A stretch of DNA of 29,935 nt. Origin: an uncultured Flavobacterium sp. Its GTDB lineage: Bacteria > Bacteroidota > Bacteroidia > Flavobacteriales > Flavobacteriaceae. Below are positions 1 through 6,192 of this stretch, in pieces. The position numbers and the translations under genes were made by a program. Every line of letters starts with the position of its first letter. The first letter of the stretch is position 1. Under the pieces are notes generated by a model. It had not been told where the DNA came from. It made no database searches and was given only the letters and a program-made list of their open reading frames with translations. The stretch spans positions 1-29,935 of the forward strand of contig NZ_CAMLRU010000009.1 of the NCBI RefSeq assembly GCF_946482535.1. The letters are read 5' to 3'.

Positions 1-41
1 TAGGTCAAGCTATTTCTTACATCGAAGAAGCAAAAAAATAA
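1..41 (+). CDS. acpP: Acyl carrier protein, C-terminal end only
   Basis: Only the last 12 complete codons and a stop are inside the window, reading GQAISYIEEAKK. This matches the final helix of flavobacterial acyl carrier proteins. The call is strengthened by the next gene being fabF, the usual partner of acpP, and by a terminator directly after the stop. ACP carries growing acyl chains on a phosphopantetheine arm; the modified serine lies upstream of the window and cannot be checked. Confidence 0.8.
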   Translation, partial: GQAISYIEEAKK

Positions 42-51
42 TAAATAAATC

Positions 52-92
52 ACCCGTGGAGAATCTATAATTTTTCACGGGTTTTTATTATT
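52..92 (+). terminator. Intrinsic terminator after acpP
   Basis: ACCCGTG (52-58) pairs with CACGGGT (76-82). The stem continues with G-T and A-T pairs to 63/71 around a 7-nt loop and is followed by a T-rich tract. It separates acpP from fabF, so fabF probably needs its own promoter. Confidence 0.8.
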
Positions 93-164
93 TTTACTGA
101 AAAGATTAAATCTTGATTGATATTCAATCTAAAAATATTGAAATACCCTTGTCTCTTTAATGAT

Positions 165-172
165 TAAATTTG
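165..172 (+). promoter_or_regulatory. Candidate -7 box for fabF-rnc
   Basis: TAAATTTG is a perfect match to the Bacteroidota -7 element TAnnTTTG. Upstream TTG triplets are at 138-140 (24-nt spacer, slightly long) and 149-151 (13 nt, short), so the -33 part is weak. A start near 178 would leave a leader of about 44 nt before the fabF ATG. The acpP terminator upstream makes a promoter here plausible. Confidence 0.4.
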
Positions 173-221
173 AAGAAAACATGGGTATTATTTGTTTAAA
201 TACAATTGTAAAAAATACATT

Positions 222-1475
222 ATGGCATTAAAGCGAGTTGTAGTAACAGGTTTAGGTGCGTTAACACCAATCGGAAATTCCATTGAGGAATATTGGAATG
301 CACTGGTAAACGGTAAAAGCGGTGCTGCTCCGATTACCTATTACGATACTGAAAAACACAAAACAAAATTTGCCTGCGAAGTTAAAAACTTCAATATAGA
401 AGATTTTATGGACCGCAAGGAAGCTCGCAGAATGGACAAATTTGCACAATATGCCATTGCTGCCAGCGAAGAAGCCATAAAAGATGCCGGAATCACCAAT
501 GACAATGTAAACAAACAAAGAGTTGGCGTAATTTGGGGTGCCGGAATTGGCGGATTGGAAACTTTCCAAGAAGAGGTAATGAGTTATGCGGCCGGTGACG
601 GAACGCCAAGATTCAATCCTTTCTTTATTCCGAAAATGATTGCCGATATTGCTCCCGCTCACATTTCAATGAGAAATGGTTTTATGGGGCCGAATTATAC
701 CACAGTTTCCGCTTGTGCGTCTTCAGCCAATGCTTTAATTGATGCGTTCAATTACATCCGTTTAGGCATGTGTGACGTTATTATTTCAGGTGGTTCGGAA
801 GCTGCAGTTACCATTGCCGGTATGGGCGGATTTAACTCCATGCAAGCTTTATCAACCAGAAACGACAGTCCGGAAACAGCCTCAAGACCTTTTGATGCTA
901 CCCGTGACGGATTTGTTTTAGGTGAAGGTGCCGGAGCTTTGGTTTTAGAAGAATACGAACATGCTAAAGCCCGTGGCGCAAAAATATATTGTGAAGTTGG
1001 CGGTGGCGGAATGTCATCAGATGCTTATCACTTAACCGCGCCACATCCGGAAGGTATTGGGGTAATCGCGGTTATGGAAAACACCTTGCGAGATGCCGGA
1101 ATGAAACCGGAACAAGTAGATCACATCAATACACACGGAACTTCAACGCCGCTTGGAGATGTAGCCGAATTGAAAGCCATCAGTGCTGTTTTTGGTGAGC
1201 ATGCTAAAAACATCAATATCAATTCGACCAAGTCAATGACCGGTCACTTACTTGGAGCCGCCGGTGCTATTGAAGCAATTGCTTCAATTTTAGCCATGAA
1301 ACATGGAATTGTTCCGCCAACAATTAACCACAAGGTTGTGGATGAAAACATCGATCCTTCTTTGAACCTGACTTTAAACAAAGCACAAAAAAGAGAGGTT
1401 AATGTTGCTATGAGCAACACTTTCGGTTTCGGAGGTCACAACGCTTGCGTTTTATTCAAAAAAATTGAAGAATAA
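222..1475 (+). CDS. fabF: Beta-ketoacyl-ACP synthase II (FabF)
   Basis: FabF condenses malonyl-ACP with acyl-ACP in the cytoplasm, the chain-extending step of type II fatty acid synthesis. The 417-residue product has the thiolase-fold family's catalytic triad: C165 in TVSACASSANA, H305 in DHINTHGTSTP and H342 in KSMTGHLLGAAG. The glycine-rich C-terminus SNTFGFGGHNA is also typical. I start at the ATG at 222 (MALKRVVVTGLG), which matches the family N-terminus; a TTG 30 nt upstream would add ten unrelated residues. The gene follows acpP and is 6 nt from rnc, a very common bacterial arrangement. Length and motifs are normal, and nothing suggests damage. Confidence 0.97.
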   Translation: MALKRVVVTGLGALTPIGNSIEEYWNALVNGKSGAAPITYYDTEKHKTKFACEVKNFNIEDFMDRKEARRMDKFAQYAIAASEEAIKDAGITNDNVNKQRVGVIWGAGIGGLETFQEEVMSYAAGDGTPRFNPFFIPKMIADIAPAHISMRNGFMGPNYTTVSACASSANALIDAFNYIRLGMCDVIISGGSEAAVTIAGMGGFNSMQALSTRNDSPETASRPFDATRDGFVLGEGAGALVLEEYEHAKARGAKIYCEVGGGGMSSDAYHLTAPHPEGIGVIAVMENTLRDAGMKPEQVDHINTHGTSTPLGDVAELKAISAVFGEHAKNININSTKSMTGHLLGAAGAIEAIASILAMKHGIVPPTINHKVVDENIDPSLNLTLNKAQKREVNVAMSNTFGFGGHNACVLFKKIEE

Positions 1476-1481
1476 CATTAG

Positions 1482-2222
1482 ATGAAAATTCTAAAAAAAA
1501 TATTTCAAAATTCCCGTTCATCAGAGGACGGGATTTTTTTTAATGAAATTCAAAAGATAATCGGTTTTAAACCACAATCCATCGTTTATTACGAAAAAGC
1601 CTTTACCCATCGTTCGACCAATCGCACAGATTTGAAAGGGAATCCCATGAATTATGAACGATTAGAGTTTTTAGGCGATGCTATGTTAAGTGCCGTAATT
1701 GCAGCTCATTTGTACAAAGAAGCGCCGGCGGGTGATGAAGGTTATCTGACTAAAATGCGCTCTAAAATTGTGAGTCGCGAACATTTAAACGAATTGGGAC
1801 GCGATTTGAATTTGATTCGTTTTGTGGAAAGTAAAGTGCCCACGCAACACTTTGGCGAAAACATCCACGGCAATATTTTTGAGGCTTTAGTGGGCGCAAT
1901 TTTCTTGGACAAAGGGTACGTTTTTTGCGAAAAATTTATCCAGAAGAGTGTTATTATTCCGTATGTTGATATTGCCAAATTAGAAGGTAAAGTTATCAGT
2001 TACAAAAGTTTGCTGATAGAATGGTGTCAAAAAGAGAAAAAAACCTTTCATTATGACGTTTTTGATGACAACGGAAATGACGGGCAAAAATACTTTGGCG
2101 TAAAATTGAGTATCGATAATAAAATCGTGGCTAAAGCCAGAGCGACTTCAAAAAAGAAAGCAGAAGAAAAAGCTTCCCAAAGAGCTTATTTTGCATTTCA
2201 GGAAAAAATTAACAAAAAATAA
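1482..2222 (+). CDS. rnc: Ribonuclease III
   Basis: RNase III cleaves double-stranded RNA in rRNA processing and mRNA turnover. The 246-residue protein has the endonuclease domain (about 25-160) with the signature NYERLEFLGDAML (E62, D66) and NIFEALVGAIFLD (E134). It is followed by a double-stranded RNA binding domain (about 170-240). Position 131, where E. coli has metal-binding D114, is Asn here (codon AAT at 1872-1874). The first codons include A8 and T8 runs and a terminator-like hairpin (1512-1541). The start lies 6 nt after fabF, so co-transcription is expected. Residues 15-30 read as a normal family N-terminus, so I keep the ATG at 1482 and not a start beyond the hairpin. Confidence 0.95.
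   Translation: MKILKKIFQNSRSSEDGIFFNEIQKIIGFKPQSIVYYEKAFTHRSTNRTDLKGNPMNYERLEFLGDAMLSAVIAAHLYKEAPAGDEGYLTKMRSKIVSREHLNELGRDLNLIRFVESKVPTQHFGENIHGNIFEALVGAIFLDKGYVFCEKFIQKSVIIPYVDIAKLEGKVISYKSLLIEWCQKEKKTFHYDVFDDNGNDGQKYFGVKLSIDNKIVAKARATSKKKAEEKASQRAYFAFQEKINKK
1512..1541 (+). terminator. Terminator-like hairpin inside rnc
   Basis: TCCCGTTC (1512-1519) pairs with GGACGGGA (1526-1533) as eight pairs including one T-G. The loop is ATCAGA, and eight T residues (1534-1541) follow at once. This is the classic shape of an intrinsic terminator, but it lies in rnc codons 11-20. It could end part of the fabF transcripts or attenuate rnc. Function is inferred from shape only. Confidence 0.55.
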
Positions 2223-2241
2223 TACAGATTCTCAAAAAACT

Positions 2242-2285
2242 ATAACGTTTTCGTTCATAAAATAACGTTAACTCAATCCGGAGTT
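2242..2285 (+). promoter_or_regulatory. Paired ATAACGTT sites upstream of IPExxxDY-pyk
   Basis: ATAACGTT occurs at 2242-2249 and 2262-2269, exactly 20 bp apart, about two helical turns. Each core AACGTT is a palindrome. A further inverted pair, AACTC (2270-2274) and GAGTT (2281-2285), ends at the presumed -33 box. The layout suggests a transcription factor operator; the factor is unknown. Confidence 0.35.
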
Positions 2286-2317
2286 GGTTAAAATCTGTGT
2301 CAGAAATACTATATTTA
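2284..2317 (+). promoter_or_regulatory. Candidate promoter for IPExxxDY gene and pyk
   Basis: TTG (2284-2286) lies 23 nt before TATATTTA (2310-2317), a 7/8 match to TAnnTTTG. A start near 2323 falls downstream of a GTG at 2297 and 13 nt before the ATG at 2336, which favours the ATG as the true start. Confidence 0.45.
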
Positions 2318-2335
2318 CAACTTAAATTGCAAAGT

Positions 2336-2821
2336 ATGGCAGTTCATAAATTGTCTTTTGAAGACTTTGATGAGATAGATTATCAATTGATTGCGATACA
2401 TTCTCCGTTAGAAGATTATCGATTAGCCTATTATATCAATCAAAATTTACCCATCAATCTCAAGAAAAGCAATTGTGATATCCATATCAGCAATAAAGAT
2501 GGGGAAACCCAATTGTCGAGGTTTTTTTTTGAAGATGATAAAGATATAGCCTGGAGTTTGGTTCAAAATCAAAATGCTGCTCTCGTTGTTGCTGAAAACA
2601 ACAATCAAGGATTATTTGCTGAAAGCAGTACCGAATTTGCGCCCAAAATTTATTTGATACCCGAGTTTAAAAAAGTAGATTACTTTTTAAAAATCGAAAA
2701 TGGAGAAGTTGCTGTAGATGTTTCAAAAATAATCAGCAGTATAAAAAAGATAGTCAGAGTCAGCACGGTTTATGCCGTTGAAGCTGAAAAAATAAAATCA
2801 AAAAATAATTTAATTTTTTAA
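2336..2821 (+). CDS. IPExxxDY-family protein of unknown function
   Basis: This 161-residue cytoplasmic protein has no signal peptide and no membrane segment. It opens MAVHKLSFEDFDEIDYQLIA and carries LIPEFKKVDYFLKI at about 107-120. I take this as the name-giving motif of the Bacteroidota IPExxxDY family, although four residues separate E and D here. The family has no known function. The C-terminal third is rich in Val and Lys (VSKIISSIKKIVRVST). A longer reading from GTG at 2297 would add 13 residues but starts upstream of the likely transcription start. The gene sits between rnc and pyk, 5 nt before pyk, so it probably shares the pyk mRNA. The family call rests on the motif and on the position. 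Confidence 0.75.
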   Translation: MAVHKLSFEDFDEIDYQLIAIHSPLEDYRLAYYINQNLPINLKKSNCDIHISNKDGETQLSRFFFEDDKDIAWSLVQNQNAALVVAENNNQGLFAESSTEFAPKIYLIPEFKKVDYFLKIENGEVAVDVSKIISSIKKIVRVSTVYAVEAEKIKSKNNLIF

Positions 2822-2826
2822 GGATA

Positions 2827-4257
2827 ATGCCAACAAGAAAAAAAACTAAAATTGTAGCCACGCTTGGTCCTGCTTGTAGTTCAAAAGAAGTGATTAAAAA
2901 AATGATTGACGCAGGAGTTAACGTGTTTCGCATCAATTTCTCCCATGCCGATTACACCGACGTAAAAGAAAGAATAGATATTATCCGTGAATTAAACGAA
3001 GAGTTTGGGTATACCACAGCCATTTTAGCCGACTTACAAGGGCCAAAACTTCGAGTAGGCGTGATGAAAGAAGATGTGGTAGTAAATCCGGGTGACATCA
3101 TTACCTTTCAAACGGCAGAAGATGTACCGGGAACCAAAGAGCGTGTTTATATGAACTATCTCTCTTTTCCGCAAGATGTAAATCCGGGAGAAAGAATTTT
3201 GTTAGATGACGGTAAGCTAATTTTTGAAGCTCTTGAAACTAATGGGACTACCGAAGTAGTTTGTAAAGTAATTCAAGGCGGACCGCTTAAATCCAAAAAG
3301 GGAGTAAACCTTCCGCAAACGAAAGTGTCTTTGCCGGCTTTGACTAAGAAAGACATCAAAGATGCCATTTTTGCCATCGGAGAAAAGGTAGATTGGATTG
3401 CGCTTTCTTTTGTGAGAACGCCAAAAGATTTAGAAGAATTACAAGACTTAATCACAAAGCATTCCGACCATAAAATTCCGATTGTAGCCAAAATTGAAAA
3501 ACCGGAAGCTGTAGAAAATATCGATAAAATTGTAGCTTTCTGTGATGGTTTGATGGTGGCTCGCGGTGATCTTGGAGTGGAAATTCCGGCTCACGAAGTG
3601 CCTTTGATTCAGAAAAAATTAATTCATAGAGCCAAAACAGCTCGCATACCGGTAATCGTAGCTACACAAATGATGGAAACAATGATTACCAGTTTAACAC
3701 CAACGCGTGCCGAGGTTAATGACGTGGCCAATTCGGTTATGGATGGTGCAGATGCGGTAATGCTTTCAGGCGAAACTTCAGTAGGAAACTATCCGGTGGA
3801 AGTTATTGAAAAAATGACCCAAATTATCGAAGCCGTAGAAGACTCTCCTTTGATTATGGTGCCACAAAATCCGCCACATGTTAGAACCAAACGTTTTATC
3901 ACCAAATCTATTTGTTACCACGCGGCTACTATGGCCAATGATATCAAAGCCAAAGCCATCTCAACCTTAACCAACAGTGGTTATACGGCTTTTCAAATTT
4001 CGGCTTGGCGACCGTCAGCGCATATTTTAGTGTACACTTCCAACAAAAGAATTTTAACACAGTTGAATTTACTTTGGGGTGTGAATGCGTTTTACTACGA
4101 TAAATTTGTCAGCACCGATGATACGGTTGGCGATGTAAACGAGATTGCCAAACAAAAAGGCTATGTGAAAAAAGGCGATATGCTAATTAACTTAGCAGCC
4201 ATGCCGGTTGCCGATAAAGGAATGGTAAATACCTTGAGGGTTTCGGAAATAGAATAG
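2827..4257 (+). CDS. pyk: Pyruvate kinase
   Basis: Pyruvate kinase makes pyruvate and ATP from phosphoenolpyruvate and ADP, the last step of glycolysis. The 476-residue protein is full length. It begins KIVATLGPACSS and has VFRINFSHADY in the TIM barrel. The B domain is at about 70-170. The active-site segment IPIVAKIEKPEAVENID holds the phosphoryl-transfer Lys, and MVARGDLGVEIP and MDGADAVMLSGETSVGNYP follow. The C-terminal regulatory domain is at about 345-476. The start is 5 nt after the preceding stop, with an A-rich stretch instead of a strong ribosome site. A terminator follows 23 nt after the stop. With pgi on the other strand, glycolysis is represented twice in the window. Confidence 0.97.
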   Translation: MPTRKKTKIVATLGPACSSKEVIKKMIDAGVNVFRINFSHADYTDVKERIDIIRELNEEFGYTTAILADLQGPKLRVGVMKEDVVVNPGDIITFQTAEDVPGTKERVYMNYLSFPQDVNPGERILLDDGKLIFEALETNGTTEVVCKVIQGGPLKSKKGVNLPQTKVSLPALTKKDIKDAIFAIGEKVDWIALSFVRTPKDLEELQDLITKHSDHKIPIVAKIEKPEAVENIDKIVAFCDGLMVARGDLGVEIPAHEVPLIQKKLIHRAKTARIPVIVATQMMETMITSLTPTRAEVNDVANSVMDGADAVMLSGETSVGNYPVEVIEKMTQIIEAVEDSPLIMVPQNPPHVRTKRFITKSICYHAATMANDIKAKAISTLTNSGYTAFQISAWRPSAHILVYTSNKRILTQLNLLWGVNAFYYDKFVSTDDTVGDVNEIAKQKGYVKKGDMLINLAAMPVADKGMVNTLRVSEIE

Positions 4258-4280
4258 TTTTTCCATATAAATAAAATCTT

Positions 4281-4318
4281 AAAAATCCACTTAATATTTA
4301 TTAGTGGATTTTTATTTT
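4281..4318 (+). terminator. Intrinsic terminator after pyk
   Basis: AAAAATCCACT (4281-4291) pairs perfectly with AGTGGATTTTT (4303-4313) around an 11-nt loop and ends in a T-rich tail. It closes the pyk transcript. Confidence 0.85.
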
Positions 4319-4364
4319 CAAATAAAAAATAACTTATTTTAGTAAAAATTTTAAATTCAGAATT

Positions 4365-5057
4365 ATGGATAATGAAAATATTTTAGTCTCGGATGCAAGT
4401 GAGATTGAAAGAGCCGGTTTTTACAAAAAAACCTACCAGCATTTAGCTTTAGCTGTATTGGCCTTCATTGTAGTTGAAACTATTTTAATCAACATTGTGC
4501 CGGCCGAAGCTATTGCATGGATGTTTGGCGGAAGTTACAGATGGTTGTTAATTATCGGTTTGTTTTGGTTGGGGACAACCATGTCAGATCGTTTATCATT
4601 CCATCCATCCAGACAAAAACAATATCTAGGCTTAGGTTTATATGTAATATTGGAAGCAGTAATCTTTTTGCCGATGATTTACATAGCTGCTTTTTATTCA
4701 GGCGGTGGAGATATTTTAATGCAAGCTGCATTGACGACTTTGTTTATGTTTGCCGGCTTAACTGCGGTAGTTTTTTTTACTAATACAGACTTTTCTTTTT
4801 TAAGAACTCTACTTATTGTTGGTGGATTTGTTTCATTGGGAATCATTGTGGTTGGGGCCATTTTTGGATTTGATCTCGGGCTATGGTTTTCGGCTGGAAT
4901 GGCTGTATTAGCTTCTGCAAGTATACTTTATCAAACGGATCAAATCAAAAACAATTACGGAACCCAACAATATGTTGGAGCATCGCTACAGTTGTTCTCT
5001 TCAGTAATGCTATTGTTCTGGTATATTTTAAGAATTTTTATGAGCAGAAGAGACTAA
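4365..5057 (+). CDS. Bax inhibitor-1/YccA family membrane protein
   Basis: The 230-residue inner-membrane protein begins with a short charged cytoplasmic stretch (DNENILVSDASEIERAGFYKKTY). About seven hydrophobic helices follow: roughly 25-45, 55-72, 85-105, 115-135, 142-165, 170-188 and 205-225. The pattern and the YKKTYQHLALAVLAF start match the BI-1/TMBIM family, whose studied members are pH-sensitive calcium leak channels or, in E. coli YccA, modulators of FtsH proteolysis. Which applies here is unknown. The gene stands alone between two terminators. No good promoter was seen: TATTTTAG lies about 30 nt upstream and has no -33 partner. Confidence 0.85.
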   Translation: MDNENILVSDASEIERAGFYKKTYQHLALAVLAFIVVETILINIVPAEAIAWMFGGSYRWLLIIGLFWLGTTMSDRLSFHPSRQKQYLGLGLYVILEAVIFLPMIYIAAFYSGGGDILMQAALTTLFMFAGLTAVVFFTNTDFSFLRTLLIVGGFVSLGIIVVGAIFGFDLGLWFSAGMAVLASASILYQTDQIKNNYGTQQYVGASLQLFSSVMLLFWYILRIFMSRRD

Positions 5058-5078
5058 AAAGCATTTTATAAAAAACAC

Positions 5079-5105
5079 AAACCAGCTTTCGGGCTGGTTT
5101 TTTTA
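5079..5105. terminator. Bidirectional terminator between BI-1 gene and dinB
   Basis: AAACCAGC (5079-5086) pairs with GCTGGTTT (5093-5100) around TTTCGG. There is a T run to the right and an A run to the left, so it can stop both converging transcripts. Confidence 0.85.
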
Positions 5106-5108
5106 TGG

Positions 5109-6191
5109 TTAAAACTCAAACTTTAATTGTACTACAACCGTCTTTTTAATTTCTGTATTTAAATTGTTTAAAGAGATGCCCAATAGGCGTACCGATTCCT
5201 TCATCCGTTCCTGAAATAAAAGCTCTTTAGCAGTCTCGAGAAGCAATCCTTTATCCGAAATAAAGTAAGGCAAGGTCTTGCTTCTTGTTTGAGTCGTAAA
5301 ATCGCTGTATTTGATTTTGAGCGTGACGGTTTTTCCGGAGATATTGTATTTTTTTAATCGATTTTCCAATTCGTTGGCGATGCGTTCCAACTTTTCCACC
5401 ATAAAGATTTCAGAAGTCAGGTTTTCGTTAAAAGTATGTTCAGCCGCTACCGATTTGGCAATGCGATTGGGTTTTACGGCGCTGTTGTGAATACCGCGCA
5501 CAATATTGTAAAAATGCAAACCACTTTTACTAAAATGCTCTTCGAGAAATTCGGCAGATTTCGACTTTAAATCTTTACCCGTAAAAATGCCCAAATGGTA
5601 CATTCTTTCAGTAGTTACTTTGCCGATACCATAGAATTTTTTGATGTCGAGGTTTTCCAAAAAACTTTCAACTTCCTCGGGATTGACGGTTTTTTGCCCG
5701 TTGGGTTTGTTGTAATCGCTGGCAATTTTGGCCACAAATTTATTGACCGAAATTCCGGCTGAAGCCGTTAAACCAACTTCTTCAAAAATGCGTTGTCTGA
5801 TTTCCTGAGCAATTAAGGTCGCGCTGGGATTTCCTTTTTTGTTTTGGGTAACATCCAAATACGCCTCGTCTAACGACAATGGTTCTACCAAGTCGGTGTA
5901 TTCGTGAAAGATTTTCCGAATTTTTTTTGAGATTTCTTTGTAGCGGTCAAATCTTGGTCGAACAAAAATTAAATCCGGACAATTTCTTTTGGCTTGAATG
6001 CCGCTCATGGCACTTCTTACCCCAAATTTCCGCGCTTCATAACTCGCCGCCGAAACCACACCGCGCACTTCGCTTCCGCCAACGGCCAATGGTTTTCCTT
6101 TGAGTTCAGGATGGTCCATTTGTTCTACCGAAGCGTAGAAAGCATCCATATCGATGTGTATGATTTTTCGATAAGTTACGGCGGATTCCAT
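5109..6191 (-). CDS. dinB: DNA polymerase IV (Y family)
   Basis: This is a translesion polymerase that copies damaged DNA in the cytoplasm. The 360 residues show palm motif IHIDMDAFYASVEQ (metal ligand D14, likely steric-gate Y19), SLDEAYLDVT (D108, E109), a thumb helix-hairpin-helix near 178-200 (FYGIGKVTTERM) and the little-finger domain at about 240-345. The C-terminus ends QLKFEF, resembling a beta-clamp binding QLxLF motif. The start ATG at 6191 is 1 nt from the stop of the upstream gene, so the two are almost certainly co-transcribed and translationally coupled. It is full length for the family. Whether it is damage-inducible cannot be read directly; see the palindrome ahead of the operon. 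Confidence 0.95.
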   Translation of the reverse strand: MESAVTYRKIIHIDMDAFYASVEQMDHPELKGKPLAVGGSEVRGVVSAASYEARKFGVRSAMSGIQAKRNCPDLIFVRPRFDRYKEISKKIRKIFHEYTDLVEPLSLDEAYLDVTQNKKGNPSATLIAQEIRQRIFEEVGLTASAGISVNKFVAKIASDYNKPNGQKTVNPEEVESFLENLDIKKFYGIGKVTTERMYHLGIFTGKDLKSKSAEFLEEHFSKSGLHFYNIVRGIHNSAVKPNRIAKSVAAEHTFNENLTSEIFMVEKLERIANELENRLKKYNISGKTVTLKIKYSDFTTQTRSKTLPYFISDKGLLLETAKELLFQERMKESVRLLGISLNNLNTEIKKTVVVQLKFEF

Positions 6192-6192
6192 C

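Noticed and set aside
192..221. Upstream TTG start for fabF adding ten residues
   Set aside because: The ATG at 222 begins the conserved family N-terminus. Similar upstream TTG or GTG extensions were dropped for the IPExxxDY, Gcr, CYTH, pgi and PLP decarboxylase genes, and other upstream in-frame starts for rlpA, the patatin, uvrC and LVIVD genes.
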